46,057 nucleotides of DNA, taken from Deltaproteobacteria bacterium. GTDB taxonomy: Bacteria; Bdellovibrionota_C; UBA2361; JAGFJO01. The stretch's first letter is position 1; each line of letters begins with the position of its first letter. The stretch covers positions 1 to 46,057 of the forward strand of contig JAGFJO010000025.1 in assembly GCA_024102635.1 (NCBI GenBank), written 5' to 3'. A model generated the notes under the pieces. That model did not search any database. It was not told the DNA's origin and saw only the letters and a list, made by a program, of their open reading frames with translations. Positions 8,822 to 16,996 of this stretch are shown here, one piece after another. The position numbers and the translations under genes were made by a program.

Positions 8822-8857
8822 TCTGAGCCGCAGAGGCACTTGCCTGTGCGGCTCAGA
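8822..8857 (+). promoter_or_regulatory. Near-perfect 36-base hairpin upstream of the RTX-repeat gene
   Basis: Arms TCTGAGCCGCA (8822-8832) and TGCGGCTCAGA (8847-8857) pair perfectly. Inside them AGGCA (8834-8838) pairs with TGCCT (8841-8845) across a two-base CT turn, with one G-G mismatch between the stems. No T-run follows on either strand, so it is not a textbook intrinsic terminator. It could end the 8188 transcript in a factor-assisted way or form a 5' leader structure for the gene at 8913. Confidence 0.6.
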
Positions 8858-8912
8858 TGTTACGTCAGCGCGTGCTGGCGGCAGTTCTGGGTTGGCTCTA
8901 TCTGGAGGTGTC

Positions 8913-9434
8913 ATGACACCATGCGTCGAACGTTTAGAAGAACGGAAGCTTTTGAGCACTGTGCTCATCAGCGGCACTGCTGGACCGGACGACATCGCTG
9001 TTGGAATGAGCGGAAAGCGAATCGCCGTTATAGTGAATGGCGAACACCGGCTGCTCCCCAAGCGAACCACGCAAATCGATATCGTCACCGAGGAAGGCGA
9101 CGACATCGTGCGCGTGAGTCCGAAGGTTAAGCTCCGCGCGCGTCTCTTCGGAGGCGACGGCGACGACCTGCTGGCCGGTGGTTCAGGCCGAGACTCCCTC
9201 TACGGAGGAAGCGGCAACGATACCCTGGTCGGCGGCGCCGGCAACGATCTGCTGATCGGACACGATGGCCGCGATCTGCTGGATGGCGGTCGCGGCAGTG
9301 ATCTTATCAGCGGCACCCGCGGTGAGAACCGGGATTATCCCGATCGAGACATTTTGGTCCGCGACCGGCGCACCGACAAGGTGGAGCCTGGCGCAACGGA
9401 TCTGGTGTTCAACGGATACTTCACGGTGCTCTAG
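8913..9434 (+). CDS. RTX-repeat protein with LEPR-XLL-like N-terminus
   Basis: About 173 residues in two parts. The N-terminus reads VERLEERKLLS, matching the E-x-LE-x-R-x-LLS motif found near the start of many planctomycete and other bacterial surface proteins (LEPR-XLL type). After a beta-rich stretch come about six hemolysin-type nonapeptides of the form GGxGxDxLx (GGDGDDLLA, GGSGRDSLY, GGSGNDTLV, GGAGNDLLI and more), which bind calcium between parallel beta turns. It is probably exported, but no classical signal peptide or C-terminal secretion signal is evident. ATG 8913 follows GGAGGT (8904-8909); a TTG at 8892 is in frame but lacks a site. The base composition looks more GC-rich than neighbouring genes and strong hairpins flank it, consistent with acquisition. 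Confidence 0.82.
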   Translation: MTPCVERLEERKLLSTVLISGTAGPDDIAVGMSGKRIAVIVNGEHRLLPKRTTQIDIVTEEGDDIVRVSPKVKLRARLFGGDGDDLLAGGSGRDSLYGGSGNDTLVGGAGNDLLIGHDGRDLLDGGRGSDLISGTRGENRDYPDRDILVRDRRTDKVEPGATDLVFNGYFTVL

Positions 9435-9451
9435 ACGGCGCGTCCCTTTTT

Positions 9452-9487
9452 GGACCGTCTGCGGCTCCTCGCCGCAGACGGTCCTTT
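9452..9487 (+). terminator. Intrinsic terminator after the RTX-repeat gene
   Basis: A perfect 13-base stem, GGACCGTCTGCGG (9452-9464) against CCGCAGACGGTCC (9472-9484), with a 7-base loop, begins 17 bases after the stop codon and is followed by a short T-run (TTT at 9485-9487). Confidence 0.78.
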
Positions 9488-9589
9488 CATGGATCTAACG
9501 GAAGGCTGTCACCCGTTTCTTTCTCACGGGACCGGAACACAAATAATCCTCTTTCAATCCCTCCCCACAATCTTATAAATTTAGGTCGG

Positions 9590-10024
9590 ATGAAAATTGT
9601 ACTTCAACGAGTATCAGAAGCCTCTGTATCAGTAGGCGGTGAAGTAATAGGGGCGATCCAGCAAGGTTTGCTGCTGCTGGTCGGCATTCATAAAGATGAC
9701 TGTGCGGCGAACTTAGTTCCTATGAGGGACAAGGTGTTAAACTTACGGGTATTCCCGAACGAAGCCGGCCGCTTTGATCGCTCGCTCATAGATGTAAAGG
9801 GCAGTGTGCTACTCGTGCCGCAGTTCACGCTCTTCGCCGATACCTCCAAGGGACGCCGGCCTGAGTTTTTTGAAGCAATGACGCCAAAGCCCGCAGCCGA
9901 TTTGTTCCAAGCCTTTGTTAGGTGTTGGGAAGAGATCTTACCGGGCAAGGTTTCCCAAGGACTGTTTGGCGCCGAGATGGAAGTACGCCTAACTAATCAC
10001 GGCCCGGTCACTATTATTATCTGA
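9590..10024 (+). CDS. dtd: D-aminoacyl-tRNA deacylase
   Basis: Homodimeric cytoplasmic proofreading enzyme that hydrolyses D-aminoacyl-tRNA (and mischarged glycyl-tRNA), recycling tRNA. At 144 residues it has the standard length. Diagnostic motifs are the N-terminal MKIVLQRVSEASVSV, the catalytic region VPQFTLFADTSKGRRPEF, and NHGPVT at the C-terminus, which corresponds to the Gly-cisPro selectivity element. The usual SQFTL is PQFTL here, a common variant. ATG 9590 starts directly at the conserved N-terminus with AGGTCGG upstream. It is separated from the RTX gene by a terminator and followed by its own terminator, so it is probably monocistronic. Confidence 0.97.
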   Translation: MKIVLQRVSEASVSVGGEVIGAIQQGLLLLVGIHKDDCAANLVPMRDKVLNLRVFPNEAGRFDRSLIDVKGSVLLVPQFTLFADTSKGRRPEFFEAMTPKPAADLFQAFVRCWEEILPGKVSQGLFGAEMEVRLTNHGPVTIII

Positions 10025-10064
10025 TTACCGGGAAAATACTCCGCATTTTTCGCAGCTTACCGCC

Positions 10065-10090
10065 AAAAAATCCCTGTTTAGGGATTTATT
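10065..10090 (+). terminator. Intrinsic terminator after dtd
   Basis: AAATCCCT (10068-10075), GTTT loop, AGGGATTT (10080-10087), flanked by an A-run on the left and TTTATT on the right. It lies about 45 bases after the dtd stop. The A/T flanks would let it act in both directions. Confidence 0.72.
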
Positions 10091-10122
10091 CGCAACGCCG
10101 ATTCTAAAATATAAGGTGATTC

Positions 10123-10362
10123 ATGGCCCTACTCGCAGCTCTCACATCACTACTGTTAATCGCGTATGTCGTTCTCCCGGTGCGGAGATACTACAGAGAG
10201 CAGGCGGCGCGAGAATTTGACCGCCGATTGAAGCTCTATAAGGCATGGGCGGTCAGGAACTACTACAATGAGCTATCAGACATGTCGCTTGAAGAGATCG
10301 CGCGTCAGTACGACGTGGATCGCGCATATCACAATATGGGCAAGCGATTTCTTCGGCACTAG
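10123..10362 (+). CDS. Small single-pass membrane protein, unknown function
   Basis: A 79-residue protein with one N-terminal hydrophobic helix (about residues 3-19, LLAALTSLLLIAYVVLP) followed by a strongly basic, amphipathic cytoplasmic tail (RRYYREQAAREFDRRLKLYKAW). By the positive-inside rule the tail is cytoplasmic. A short acidic helix (MSLEEIARQYDVDRAYHNMG) near the C-terminus resembles a simple helix-turn element but is too short to call. AAGGTGATTC before ATG 10123 is a good ribosome site. I do not recognise the family. Convergent with the solute-binding protein gene. Confidence 0.75.
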   Translation: MALLAALTSLLLIAYVVLPVRRYYREQAAREFDRRLKLYKAWAVRNYYNELSDMSLEEIARQYDVDRAYHNMGKRFLRH

Positions 10363-10443
10363 CCCGAAAATTTCACGAAGAGACAGGTGGAATGGGGAAA
10401 ATGCTCGGCAGTTGCTGACTGTTTCCTCATACAGCGTAACAGG

Positions 10444-11541
10444 CTAGTGTGTATCTTTCCTGCCGGTGATGGCCGGTCCGGCCAGCTTACCGCCGGATAC
10501 GGTCCATACTCCCGCCGGTATATCAAGTGAGTTGCCCTCCATGCCATAGCTTCCCAGCAATCCGCTGAATTTTTTGAGCCCGCTTAAATACTCCCTTAAG
10601 TCTTGCCCCTTCGGGCGCTGCGCCAAGATATTCGCCAGATCGTAGCCATATATCCCCTCCACCGCCGGATGTTCGCCGAATCGCTGCCTGTAACGGCTAT
10701 AGAATTCCTCCGCCCGAGCGTCATCGACACTTACAAACCAAGCGCCCTCCAATGCACCGGCCGAAGCAGCTACCTCATCAATATTGCCCATCGGCGGACC
10801 GCCAAAAAAATCCCCTTTGTAGCCAATGACTCGTAGCTGCCGGGACAACGCTGCTATCTGGGGAGGGAGAAGATTAAGAAATACGGCATCAGAACCGGAA
10901 GCTGCGATTCTAGCCGCGACGCTGCGCAGGTCAAGATCCTCGGGATTTACCTGTTCGTTCAAAGTTACCTCGACACTCCACCTTCTAAACAACTCTTCCC
11001 TTAAGGACACCGTGGCATCCTGGATCGTGGTTATCGCCGCAACTGACCGATATCCCAGTTCGTCCGCGCGGCGGCTAAGAAGAGAGGCCTGGCTTTCAAG
11101 TGAAATGTAACTTCTAAAAATATACTTTCTGCCGGCGATCATTTTGGGCGAAACTGCTATCGCAATCGTGGGAATTTTTGCATTCTCGGCCAAACCGGCT
11201 ATGGCGAGGGAGGTCGTCGAGCCGAAAAGAATGATGCAATCAGCTTCCTTGCCGGAGATCAGCTTATTGACGATTGATACGGTGTTGCGCGGTAAGAAAG
11301 CGTCGTCCTCGAAACTAAAAATAACCTTGTCATTAAGAAAGCCCTCCTCGGATGCAAGGATAATGCTATTTTTGATTGAGTGTCCGATCGGGGCATGTCC
11401 GCCCGTTAAAGTGGCAATGACCGCACAGCGAAGAGGATGAGAGCCTTCTTCTTTGCCCTCAGCCGACGCAGCACGAGCCGCCAAACAAAGCAGCATAAAA
11501 GGCAGCAAGATAAATAATTTCGAAGCGCGCACTTTTGTCAT
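10444..11541 (-). CDS. Periplasmic solute-binding protein, branched-chain amino-acid (LivJ/Peripla_BP_6) type
   Basis: A 365-residue exported binding protein. The N-terminus is a Sec signal peptide (basic MTKVRASK, hydrophobic LFILLPFMLLCLAA, cleavage after ASA near residue 27). The mature part shows the type I periplasmic-binding fold pattern: LTGGHAPIGHSIKNSIILA at the start of lobe 1, a central beta-alpha alternation, and YGYDLANIL near the C-terminus. No permease or ATPase genes flank it, so it may be a sensor or scavenging component rather than part of a complete ABC importer here. Its ATG overlaps the rarA stop as ATGA, an unusual operon partnership. Ligand unknown. Confidence 0.85.
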   Translation of the reverse strand: MTKVRASKLFILLPFMLLCLAARAASAEGKEEGSHPLRCAVIATLTGGHAPIGHSIKNSIILASEEGFLNDKVIFSFEDDAFLPRNTVSIVNKLISGKEADCIILFGSTTSLAIAGLAENAKIPTIAIAVSPKMIAGRKYIFRSYISLESQASLLSRRADELGYRSVAAITTIQDATVSLREELFRRWSVEVTLNEQVNPEDLDLRSVAARIAASGSDAVFLNLLPPQIAALSRQLRVIGYKGDFFGGPPMGNIDEVAASAGALEGAWFVSVDDARAEEFYSRYRQRFGEHPAVEGIYGYDLANILAQRPKGQDLREYLSGLKKFSGLLGSYGMEGNSLDIPAGVWTVSGGKLAGPAITGRKDTH

Positions 11542-12836
11542 CGCCTCTTATCCAGGCGCCCTTTGATGATTTTTTCCAAGCCGCTCTCGCCCGGTTTATA
11601 GAACTCCCTGCCCTTCAGCTCATCCGGAAGGTACTGAACTTCTCGCAGCTCTCCGTCCGCGAAATTGTGGGGATACTGATATTCTGCTCCATAGTTGAGG
11701 TTTTTCATCAGCTTGGTGGGTGCGTTGCGGAGATGAAGCGGCACCGAAACTTTGGGGTTTTCCTTTACTGCTGACATTGCCTCGTGCATAGCGAGATAGC
11801 TGCGGTTCGACTTAGGAGCGCTCGCCAGGTAGGTTATGCAATGCGCGATCGGTATTTTTCCCTCAGGCATTCCAACGCGCTCAAACGCCTCGGCAGTGCT
11901 TACGGCCAGCATTAAAGCTCTCGGATCAGCGTTGCCTATATCCTCGCTGGCAAAGATTATCATCCTGCGAATCACAAAAAGTGGGTCTTCACCCCCCTCA
12001 ATCATGCGGAATCCCCAATACAAAGCCGCATCCGGATCGGAGCCTCGCATACTTTTGATAAATGCCGATACAACATTGTAGTGCTCCTCCCCGCTGCGGT
12101 CATGGAACAGGATCTTCGAGTCGGTGATAAACTTTTTAAGCTCCTGTGAGCCAATCTGTTGACCCTTGCCTGCCGCGTTATGCAGATCTTGAACGAGATT
12201 CAGCGCCTTGCGCGCATCGCCGCAAGCCATCTCAACAATCAGGCTTAGCGCCTCGCCAGTAATGGAAACGCCGGCTCTGGCCGCCGCCTTGCCCACGATA
12301 TTTGAGAGCGCAGCATTCGACTGGCTGGGGAAAACCACTACCTTACACCGCGAGAGAAGAGCTCCGTTAAGGTAGAAAGAAGGATTCTCCGTGGTAGCGC
12401 CTATAAGGATTAATGTGCCGTCTTCGACATGAGGCAAAAGCGCATCCTGCTGCGACTTATTAAAGCGGTGGATCTCATCTAAAAAAAGAATCGTGGGGTG
12501 ATCAAAGCGCTTCGCTTCGGCCACTATATCGCGGATATCCTTAACACCCCCCAGCACTGCGGAGAATTCAACGAAAGGAAAGGTGTAGCCGCGGCCCACC
12601 AGTTTCGCAAAAGTAGTCTTGCCGCTGCCCGGCGGACCCCACAAAACAAGCGAGGGCGGCCGGCCGCTGCCGGACGTCAGCTGTCCTACCAGCGGTTTAT
12701 CAAGAGTCTCCAACCCCTCAAAGTCGTCCCACTCGGCAGGCCGCACTAAATCAGCGAGCGGCCGGAGGTCTTCTCTCACCTTCTTAGGTGAACTATCAGC
12801 GCGTTCAGGGAATAGAGTTAGATTCTTTGTAGCCAC
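11538..12836 (-). CDS. rarA: Replication-associated recombination protein A (RarA/MgsA) AAA+ ATPase
   Basis: Cytoplasmic clamp-loader-like ATPase acting at stalled replication forks. Walker A WGPPGSGKT (66-74), Walker B with LFLDEIHRFNKSQQD (D120, E121), sensor motif GATTENPSF, and a C-terminal tetramerisation region including YLAMHEAMSAVKENP and PHNF. At 432 residues it matches the family. The start is GTG at 12836, 11 bases after the peptidase stop, without a clear ribosome site, so it is probably coupled to the upstream gene. The order M20 peptidase-rarA-binding protein is compact and suggests one transcript. Confidence 0.95.
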   Translation of the reverse strand: MATKNLTLFPERADSSPKKVREDLRPLADLVRPAEWDDFEGLETLDKPLVGQLTSGSGRPPSLVLWGPPGSGKTTFAKLVGRGYTFPFVEFSAVLGGVKDIRDIVAEAKRFDHPTILFLDEIHRFNKSQQDALLPHVEDGTLILIGATTENPSFYLNGALLSRCKVVVFPSQSNAALSNIVGKAAARAGVSITGEALSLIVEMACGDARKALNLVQDLHNAAGKGQQIGSQELKKFITDSKILFHDRSGEEHYNVVSAFIKSMRGSDPDAALYWGFRMIEGGEDPLFVIRRMIIFASEDIGNADPRALMLAVSTAEAFERVGMPEGKIPIAHCITYLASAPKSNRSYLAMHEAMSAVKENPKVSVPLHLRNAPTKLMKNLNYGAEYQYPHNFADGELREVQYLPDELKGREFYKPGESGLEKIIKGRLDKRR

Positions 12837-12847
12837 AATTGCCGGTG

Positions 12848-14236
12848 TTACTTTGCGCTGCCTAGCTCCGTAAGCAGCATCGCCGCATAGTGGAAACCCC
12901 TCTTGAACTGCTCAAGTGAAAAGCTTTCATTCGGGGCATGAATGCAGTCTTCTTCAAGTCCAAATCCGACCAGCAAAGGTTCAGCCCCGGCAGTCGTCGC
13001 CAGCGCCGGGATGATCGGAATCGAAGCACCCTCCCACATTAAGCAGGTGCCCTTCGGAGTGATCCTATCGAGCACCCCCTTGGCTGTTTGAATGACAGAT
13101 GAAGCCGAGTTTACCACCACAGCCGGTCCGCCTATCCCTTTGGATACAATATCAAGTTTTAGTCCTTTAGGCGCGTGGCGCTTGACGTGTTCAATAAGTA
13201 GATCAAGGCATCTTTGCGGCTCCTGACCTGCCACCAGGCGGGATGTAATCTTCGCGATTGCGTACGAAGGAATTATGGTTTTAGTGCCCGGACCGCCATA
13301 ACCAGAATGCAGCCCATTAATCTCAATTGTAGGTCTAAAGCCGCGCCGTTCAATGGCTGTGTAATTTTCCTCTCCTCCGCTCAGAGGCACCCCGATAACC
13401 GACTCGAGGGAATCTAAGGGAACAGGAATGTCGTGTGCTACCTTGCGATCTTCTTCACTTATCGGAGGTACGCCATCCAGGTAGCCTTGCACGGCAATAC
13501 TGCCGTCCCGATTATGAAGCGTCGTAACCAACCTCGCCATCTGCAGAGCCGGGTTGGGCGCTACACCACCAAACACCCCCGAATGAAGATCATAAGCGGC
13601 GCCGCTGAGCTTTATCTCCAACGTGATAAGCCCGCGAAGACCCATGGTAATAGTGGCGCAATCGGGCACAATGGTACCTGTATCGCACACCATTAAGATG
13701 TCAGCCTTCAGCTGACCTCCCATCGAGGGAAGCGCCGCGGTAATGCCCTTGCTACCGTCTTCTTCCTCACCCTCTATCAGCAGCGCTACTGGGGTGCTTA
13801 AACGGCCGCATTTAATCAGGTATTCCAACGCTTTGATAACATAGAAAGTCTGTCCCTTGTTGTCCTGCGCTCCGCGCGCATACAGCCTGCCTTCGCGGAT
13901 TGTCGGCTCAAACGGCGGCGTCGTCCACGCTTCAATCGGATCAACCGGCTGGACATCATAGTGGCCATAAAAGAGAACCGCGGGGCCGCTTCGCTTAGGC
14001 GGCTCATATGTGGCGTGGACCATCGGCTTACCGGGGGTGGGCACCAACGAGGAGTGAAACCCCAGTCCCTCTAAATGCTTTGAAAGCCATGTTGCGCACG
14101 CGATACAATCCTGGTCGTGTTTGGGATCGGTGCTTATGCTCTTGAAGCGGAGAAACTCTTTCCACTCCTCGATGAATCGATCTCTGTTGCTTTCAAAGTA
14201 TGCCGTCAAGTTTTGTTGTTCGCTCTCTTTGCTCAT
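12848..14236 (-). CDS. M20-family metallopeptidase (dipeptidase-like)
   Basis: Cytoplasmic zinc-dependent peptidase of the M20 (PepV/CNDP-like) family, cleaving dipeptides or acyl-amino acids. Metal and catalytic residues are visible: GHYDVQP (His92, Asp94), ARGAQDNKG (bridging Asp125), EGEEEDG (catalytic and metal glutamates at about 157-158), a later metal Asp in VCDTG, and the C-terminal His in CIHAPNE. A dimerisation lid domain separates the two halves. The 462-residue length is normal. ATG 14236 is divergent from pal with a 101-base gap. First gene of the minus-strand group with rarA. Exact substrate unknown. Confidence 0.92.
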   Translation of the reverse strand: MSKESEQQNLTAYFESNRDRFIEEWKEFLRFKSISTDPKHDQDCIACATWLSKHLEGLGFHSSLVPTPGKPMVHATYEPPKRSGPAVLFYGHYDVQPVDPIEAWTTPPFEPTIREGRLYARGAQDNKGQTFYVIKALEYLIKCGRLSTPVALLIEGEEEDGSKGITAALPSMGGQLKADILMVCDTGTIVPDCATITMGLRGLITLEIKLSGAAYDLHSGVFGGVAPNPALQMARLVTTLHNRDGSIAVQGYLDGVPPISEEDRKVAHDIPVPLDSLESVIGVPLSGGEENYTAIERRGFRPTIEINGLHSGYGGPGTKTIIPSYAIAKITSRLVAGQEPQRCLDLLIEHVKRHAPKGLKLDIVSKGIGGPAVVVNSASSVIQTAKGVLDRITPKGTCLMWEGASIPIIPALATTAGAEPLLVGFGLEEDCIHAPNESFSLEQFKRGFHYAAMLLTELGSAK

Positions 14237-14302
14237 ATTCTAATCCGTACAGGCCTAATCTTCTCATAGAAAGTGGTTGCGCTCAAAGCATCTTAGGCGT
14301 AA

Positions 14303-14319
14303 AAATACCGCAAGTATTT
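14303..14319 (+). promoter_or_regulatory. Small hairpin in the pal leader
   Basis: AAATAC (14303-14308), CGCAA loop, GTATTT (14314-14319), 18 bases before the pal ATG and just upstream of its GGGG ribosome site. A possible promoter TTGCGC-N17-TAAAAA (about 14277-14305) would overlap it, so treat both as tentative. Confidence 0.35.
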
Positions 14320-14337
14320 ATATCTTGGGGTCAAGTC

Positions 14338-14871
14338 ATGAAACACCATTTTTTTAGACTGTTTTCCTTGTTTTTTTGCGGATTGTTGCTCCTCGGTTTC
14401 ACCGCCTGCTCTCTATTTGGCTCCGGCAGTAAGAAGGCAGGGGAAGATGATTTAGCTTTATCCGAGGCCGATCTAGAGAAGCGCTATGCGATGGGAAACA
14501 TCCCGTTAGCAGAAAGCGAAGGAATGTTCCGCGACGTCCATTTTGATTACGACTCCTCCGGGATCAATGATGCAGCCCGGCAAACAATTGAATATAATCT
14601 TCAGGTGCTGCAGTCCAACCCTGCTTATTCCGTGAGACTCGAGGGTCATTGCGACGAACGCGGGACCGCCGAGTACAACCTGGCGTTAGGCGCGGAAAGG
14701 GCGCGAGCCGTCCGTGACGTATTAACCTCTTACGGAATTTCTGCCAATCGGATCTCTACCATTACATATGGTGAGGAGATCCCGCTTGATCCCGGCCACG
14801 ACGAATTTGCCTATGCCAAGAACCGGCGAGTTCATTTCGCCCTCTCCCAGGGATCCTCCGGAGAGCGGTAA
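14338..14871 (+). CDS. pal: Peptidoglycan-associated lipoprotein Pal
   Basis: Outer-membrane lipoprotein of the Tol-Pal system, linking outer membrane to peptidoglycan during division. The 177-residue product starts with a lipoprotein signal (basic start, FSLFFCGLLLLGF, then TAC, with lipidated Cys24). The OmpA-like peptidoglycan-binding domain spans about 75-172 and holds the VHFDYDSSGI start, LEGHCDERGTAEYN with the meso-DAP-binding Asp and Arg region, and AKNRRVHF. The open frame extends upstream to 14200, but ATG 14338 gives the signal peptide and follows a GGGG site, so I prefer it. tolB, tolA, tolQ and tolR are not in the window; pal usually sits with them, so here it is detached. Confidence 0.95.
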   Translation: MKHHFFRLFSLFFCGLLLLGFTACSLFGSGSKKAGEDDLALSEADLEKRYAMGNIPLAESEGMFRDVHFDYDSSGINDAARQTIEYNLQVLQSNPAYSVRLEGHCDERGTAEYNLALGAERARAVRDVLTSYGISANRISTITYGEEIPLDPGHDEFAYAKNRRVHFALSQGSSGER

Positions 14872-14894
14872 AATTTTTCTGTTTGGAGCAAGAT

Positions 14895-14935
14895 GCATTT
14901 AGGCCCCGTTGAAAGGATACTCGGGGCCTAAATGC
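14895..14935 (+). terminator. Perfect 14-base inverted repeat after pal
   Basis: GCATTTAGGCCCCG (14895-14908) pairs perfectly with CGGGGCCTAAATGC (14922-14935) over a 13-base loop, 23 bases after the pal stop. No T-run follows, so it may be a factor-assisted terminator or an mRNA-stabilising end. Confidence 0.65.
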
Positions 14936-14976
14936 CGGATCCTTGCCAATTGGACCTCCCCTCCTCTACGCTCTAA

Positions 14977-15005
14977 TTGATTGTTTATCTGCAGAGCGTT
15001 ATGAT
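14977..15005 (+). promoter_or_regulatory. Sigma70-type promoter for dxs
   Basis: TTGATT (14977-14982) and TATGAT (15000-15005) are separated by exactly 17 bases and lie 45 bases before the dxs ATG. It matches 4 of 6 bases at the -35 and 5 of 6 at the -10. The position, just after the pal hairpin, fits an independent dxs transcript. Confidence 0.6.
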
Positions 15006-15049
15006 ATCGCCCTAGATGCGCCTACTGTTCAGCGCCAACTATCTAAATC

Positions 15050-16972
15050 ATGGGAAAGCTTGTAGATTCCATAGATCTTCCCGGCGGCCTAAGGGAGCTT
15101 GATATAGCAAGTCTGAATATTGTTGCCGCCGAGCTGCGTGACGAGCTGATAGATGTAGTTTCGAATTGCGGGGGCCACTTTGCATCCAGTTTAGGGGCCA
15201 CCGAGATCACTGTCGCCCTACACCACGTATTCGATACGCCGCATGACCGCATTATCTGGGATGTGGGACACCAAGCCTATGTGCACAAGATGGTGACGGG
15301 CCGGCGCTCGCAGCTGAGCAGTGTACGAAAAAAAGGGGGAATCTCCGGATTTTTGAGGCGCAGTGAGAGTCCCTACGATTGTTTCGGCGCCGGCCATGCG
15401 GGAACAAGCATCTCGGCAGCTGTCGGCATGAGCGTTGCACTTGCGCGTCAGGATCCTTCGCGCTTCGTGGTAGCGGTAATCGGGGATGGTTCGATTACAG
15501 CCGGAATGGCATTTGAGGCTCTTAACAATGCAGGAGCACTCGGTCTTAGAAATCTTATAGTGCTGCTCAACGACAATGAGATGTCGATATCTCCGAACGT
15601 CGGAGCGATAAGTTGGTTGTTCTCAAGGGCTCTGACTTCAAAGCCGTCTACTCTAGCCCGTTCAGGGTTCAAGAGCCTTTACAAGCGAGGCTATGTACCG
15701 GAGCTGCTCTACAAGGCGATCGACCGGGCGGAAGAATTGACTCAGGGATTTATGTCGACTCCCGCAATGCTTTTTGAGTCCTTCGGTTTCCGTTATATAG
15801 GGCCCGTCGATGGCCACAACATCCAGGCGTTGATCCAAGCGCTCATTAACGCCAAGCAGCAGGATGTTCCGGTAATAATTCATGCGCGCACTACAAAAGG
15901 TAAAGGGTATGAACCGGCGGAAAACGACCCGGTAAAGTGGCACGGAGTAAACCCTTTTAACCGCAGCAAAGGGGAATTCGACGCTCCACGGAGCGCTGCT
16001 TCGGCCATCCCTGCCCCGTTATATCAGACCGTTTTCGGCGAATCGCTGTTATCTCTTGCTAAAGACGACCCGCGTATAGTGGCCATCACGGCAGCAATGG
16101 CATCTGGTACCGGCCTTGAGAAGTTTCAAAAAGAGCTGCCACAGCAGTTTTTTGACGTCGGTATTTGCGAGCAGCATGCGGTGACGTTTGCTGCCGGGCT
16201 GGCATGTGAAGGGTTCCGGCCAGTTTGCGCCATTTACTCCACTTTTTTGCAGCGCGCTTATGATCAGGTAATACACGACGTGTGCATTCAGAACTTGCCC
16301 GTCGTCTTCGCAATGGATCGAGCGGGCGTGGTCGGGAACGATGGGGAGACGCATCAGGGCGTCTTTGATATCAGCTACCTTCGCACCATCCCGAATATGG
16401 TGATTATGTCGCCAAAAGATGAAAACGAGCTACGACAGATGCTTTTTACGGCCTTGCGGCACAATGGGCCGACAGCGCTACGTTATCCGCGCGGCAACGG
16501 CACCGGCGCTCTAAAGGAAGAGCCTTCGAAGTTGCTTGAGATCGGGAAAGCAGAGCTGCTGCGGGAAGGAGATGATGTACTGCTGATCGGTTTGGGCCCT
16601 GTCGCACACACCCTTAGTGCCTTGGCGGATTCTCTTTGCGCTCGCCACGGAATTACTTGTTCCGTGATTAATGCCCGCTTTGCAAAACCGCTTGATGAGG
16701 CGCTTCTAACGCAAGAGCTGCCGCGTCATAAGCTTGTTTGCGTAGTCGAGGATCACTCTCTACAGGGAGGCTTTAGCTCGAGCATACTGGAGTTCGCAAA
16801 TGACTCTCAGCTTGAGCTGCAGCACGTAATTAAACGGTTTGGAGTAAAAGACTCGTTCGTGCCGCATGCCAGTCAGGCGGAACAGCATCAGTTGAACGGT
16901 TATGACGCCGCGTCCGTCTCTGATTTTATACTCAGGCAGCTTCAGCACGATCGAAAGGTAGTCAACATCTAG
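15050..16972 (+). CDS. dxs: 1-deoxy-D-xylulose-5-phosphate synthase
   Basis: First enzyme of the MEP isoprenoid pathway: pyruvate plus glyceraldehyde-3-phosphate to DXP, using thiamine diphosphate. The 640-residue length is typical. The TPP-binding motif starts GDGSITAGM (145-153) and ends with LNDNEMSIS. The catalytic glutamate region is VGICEQHAV, and the DRAGVVGNDGETHQG block (about 423) holds substrate-binding residues. ATG 15050 has no obvious ribosome site but begins at the conserved region. It is preceded by a good promoter and is probably monocistronic. It ends 24 bases from the convergent HPt gene. No other MEP genes are in the window. Confidence 0.97.
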   Translation: MGKLVDSIDLPGGLRELDIASLNIVAAELRDELIDVVSNCGGHFASSLGATEITVALHHVFDTPHDRIIWDVGHQAYVHKMVTGRRSQLSSVRKKGGISGFLRRSESPYDCFGAGHAGTSISAAVGMSVALARQDPSRFVVAVIGDGSITAGMAFEALNNAGALGLRNLIVLLNDNEMSISPNVGAISWLFSRALTSKPSTLARSGFKSLYKRGYVPELLYKAIDRAEELTQGFMSTPAMLFESFGFRYIGPVDGHNIQALIQALINAKQQDVPVIIHARTTKGKGYEPAENDPVKWHGVNPFNRSKGEFDAPRSAASAIPAPLYQTVFGESLLSLAKDDPRIVAITAAMASGTGLEKFQKELPQQFFDVGICEQHAVTFAAGLACEGFRPVCAIYSTFLQRAYDQVIHDVCIQNLPVVFAMDRAGVVGNDGETHQGVFDISYLRTIPNMVIMSPKDENELRQMLFTALRHNGPTALRYPRGNGTGALKEEPSKLLEIGKAELLREGDDVLLIGLGPVAHTLSALADSLCARHGITCSVINARFAKPLDEALLTQELPRHKLVCVVEDHSLQGGFSSSILEFANDSQLELQHVIKRFGVKDSFVPHASQAEQHQLNGYDAASVSDFILRQLQHDRKVVNI

Positions 16973-16996
16973 GCGGCTTCCCCTCTCCCTTATCGG

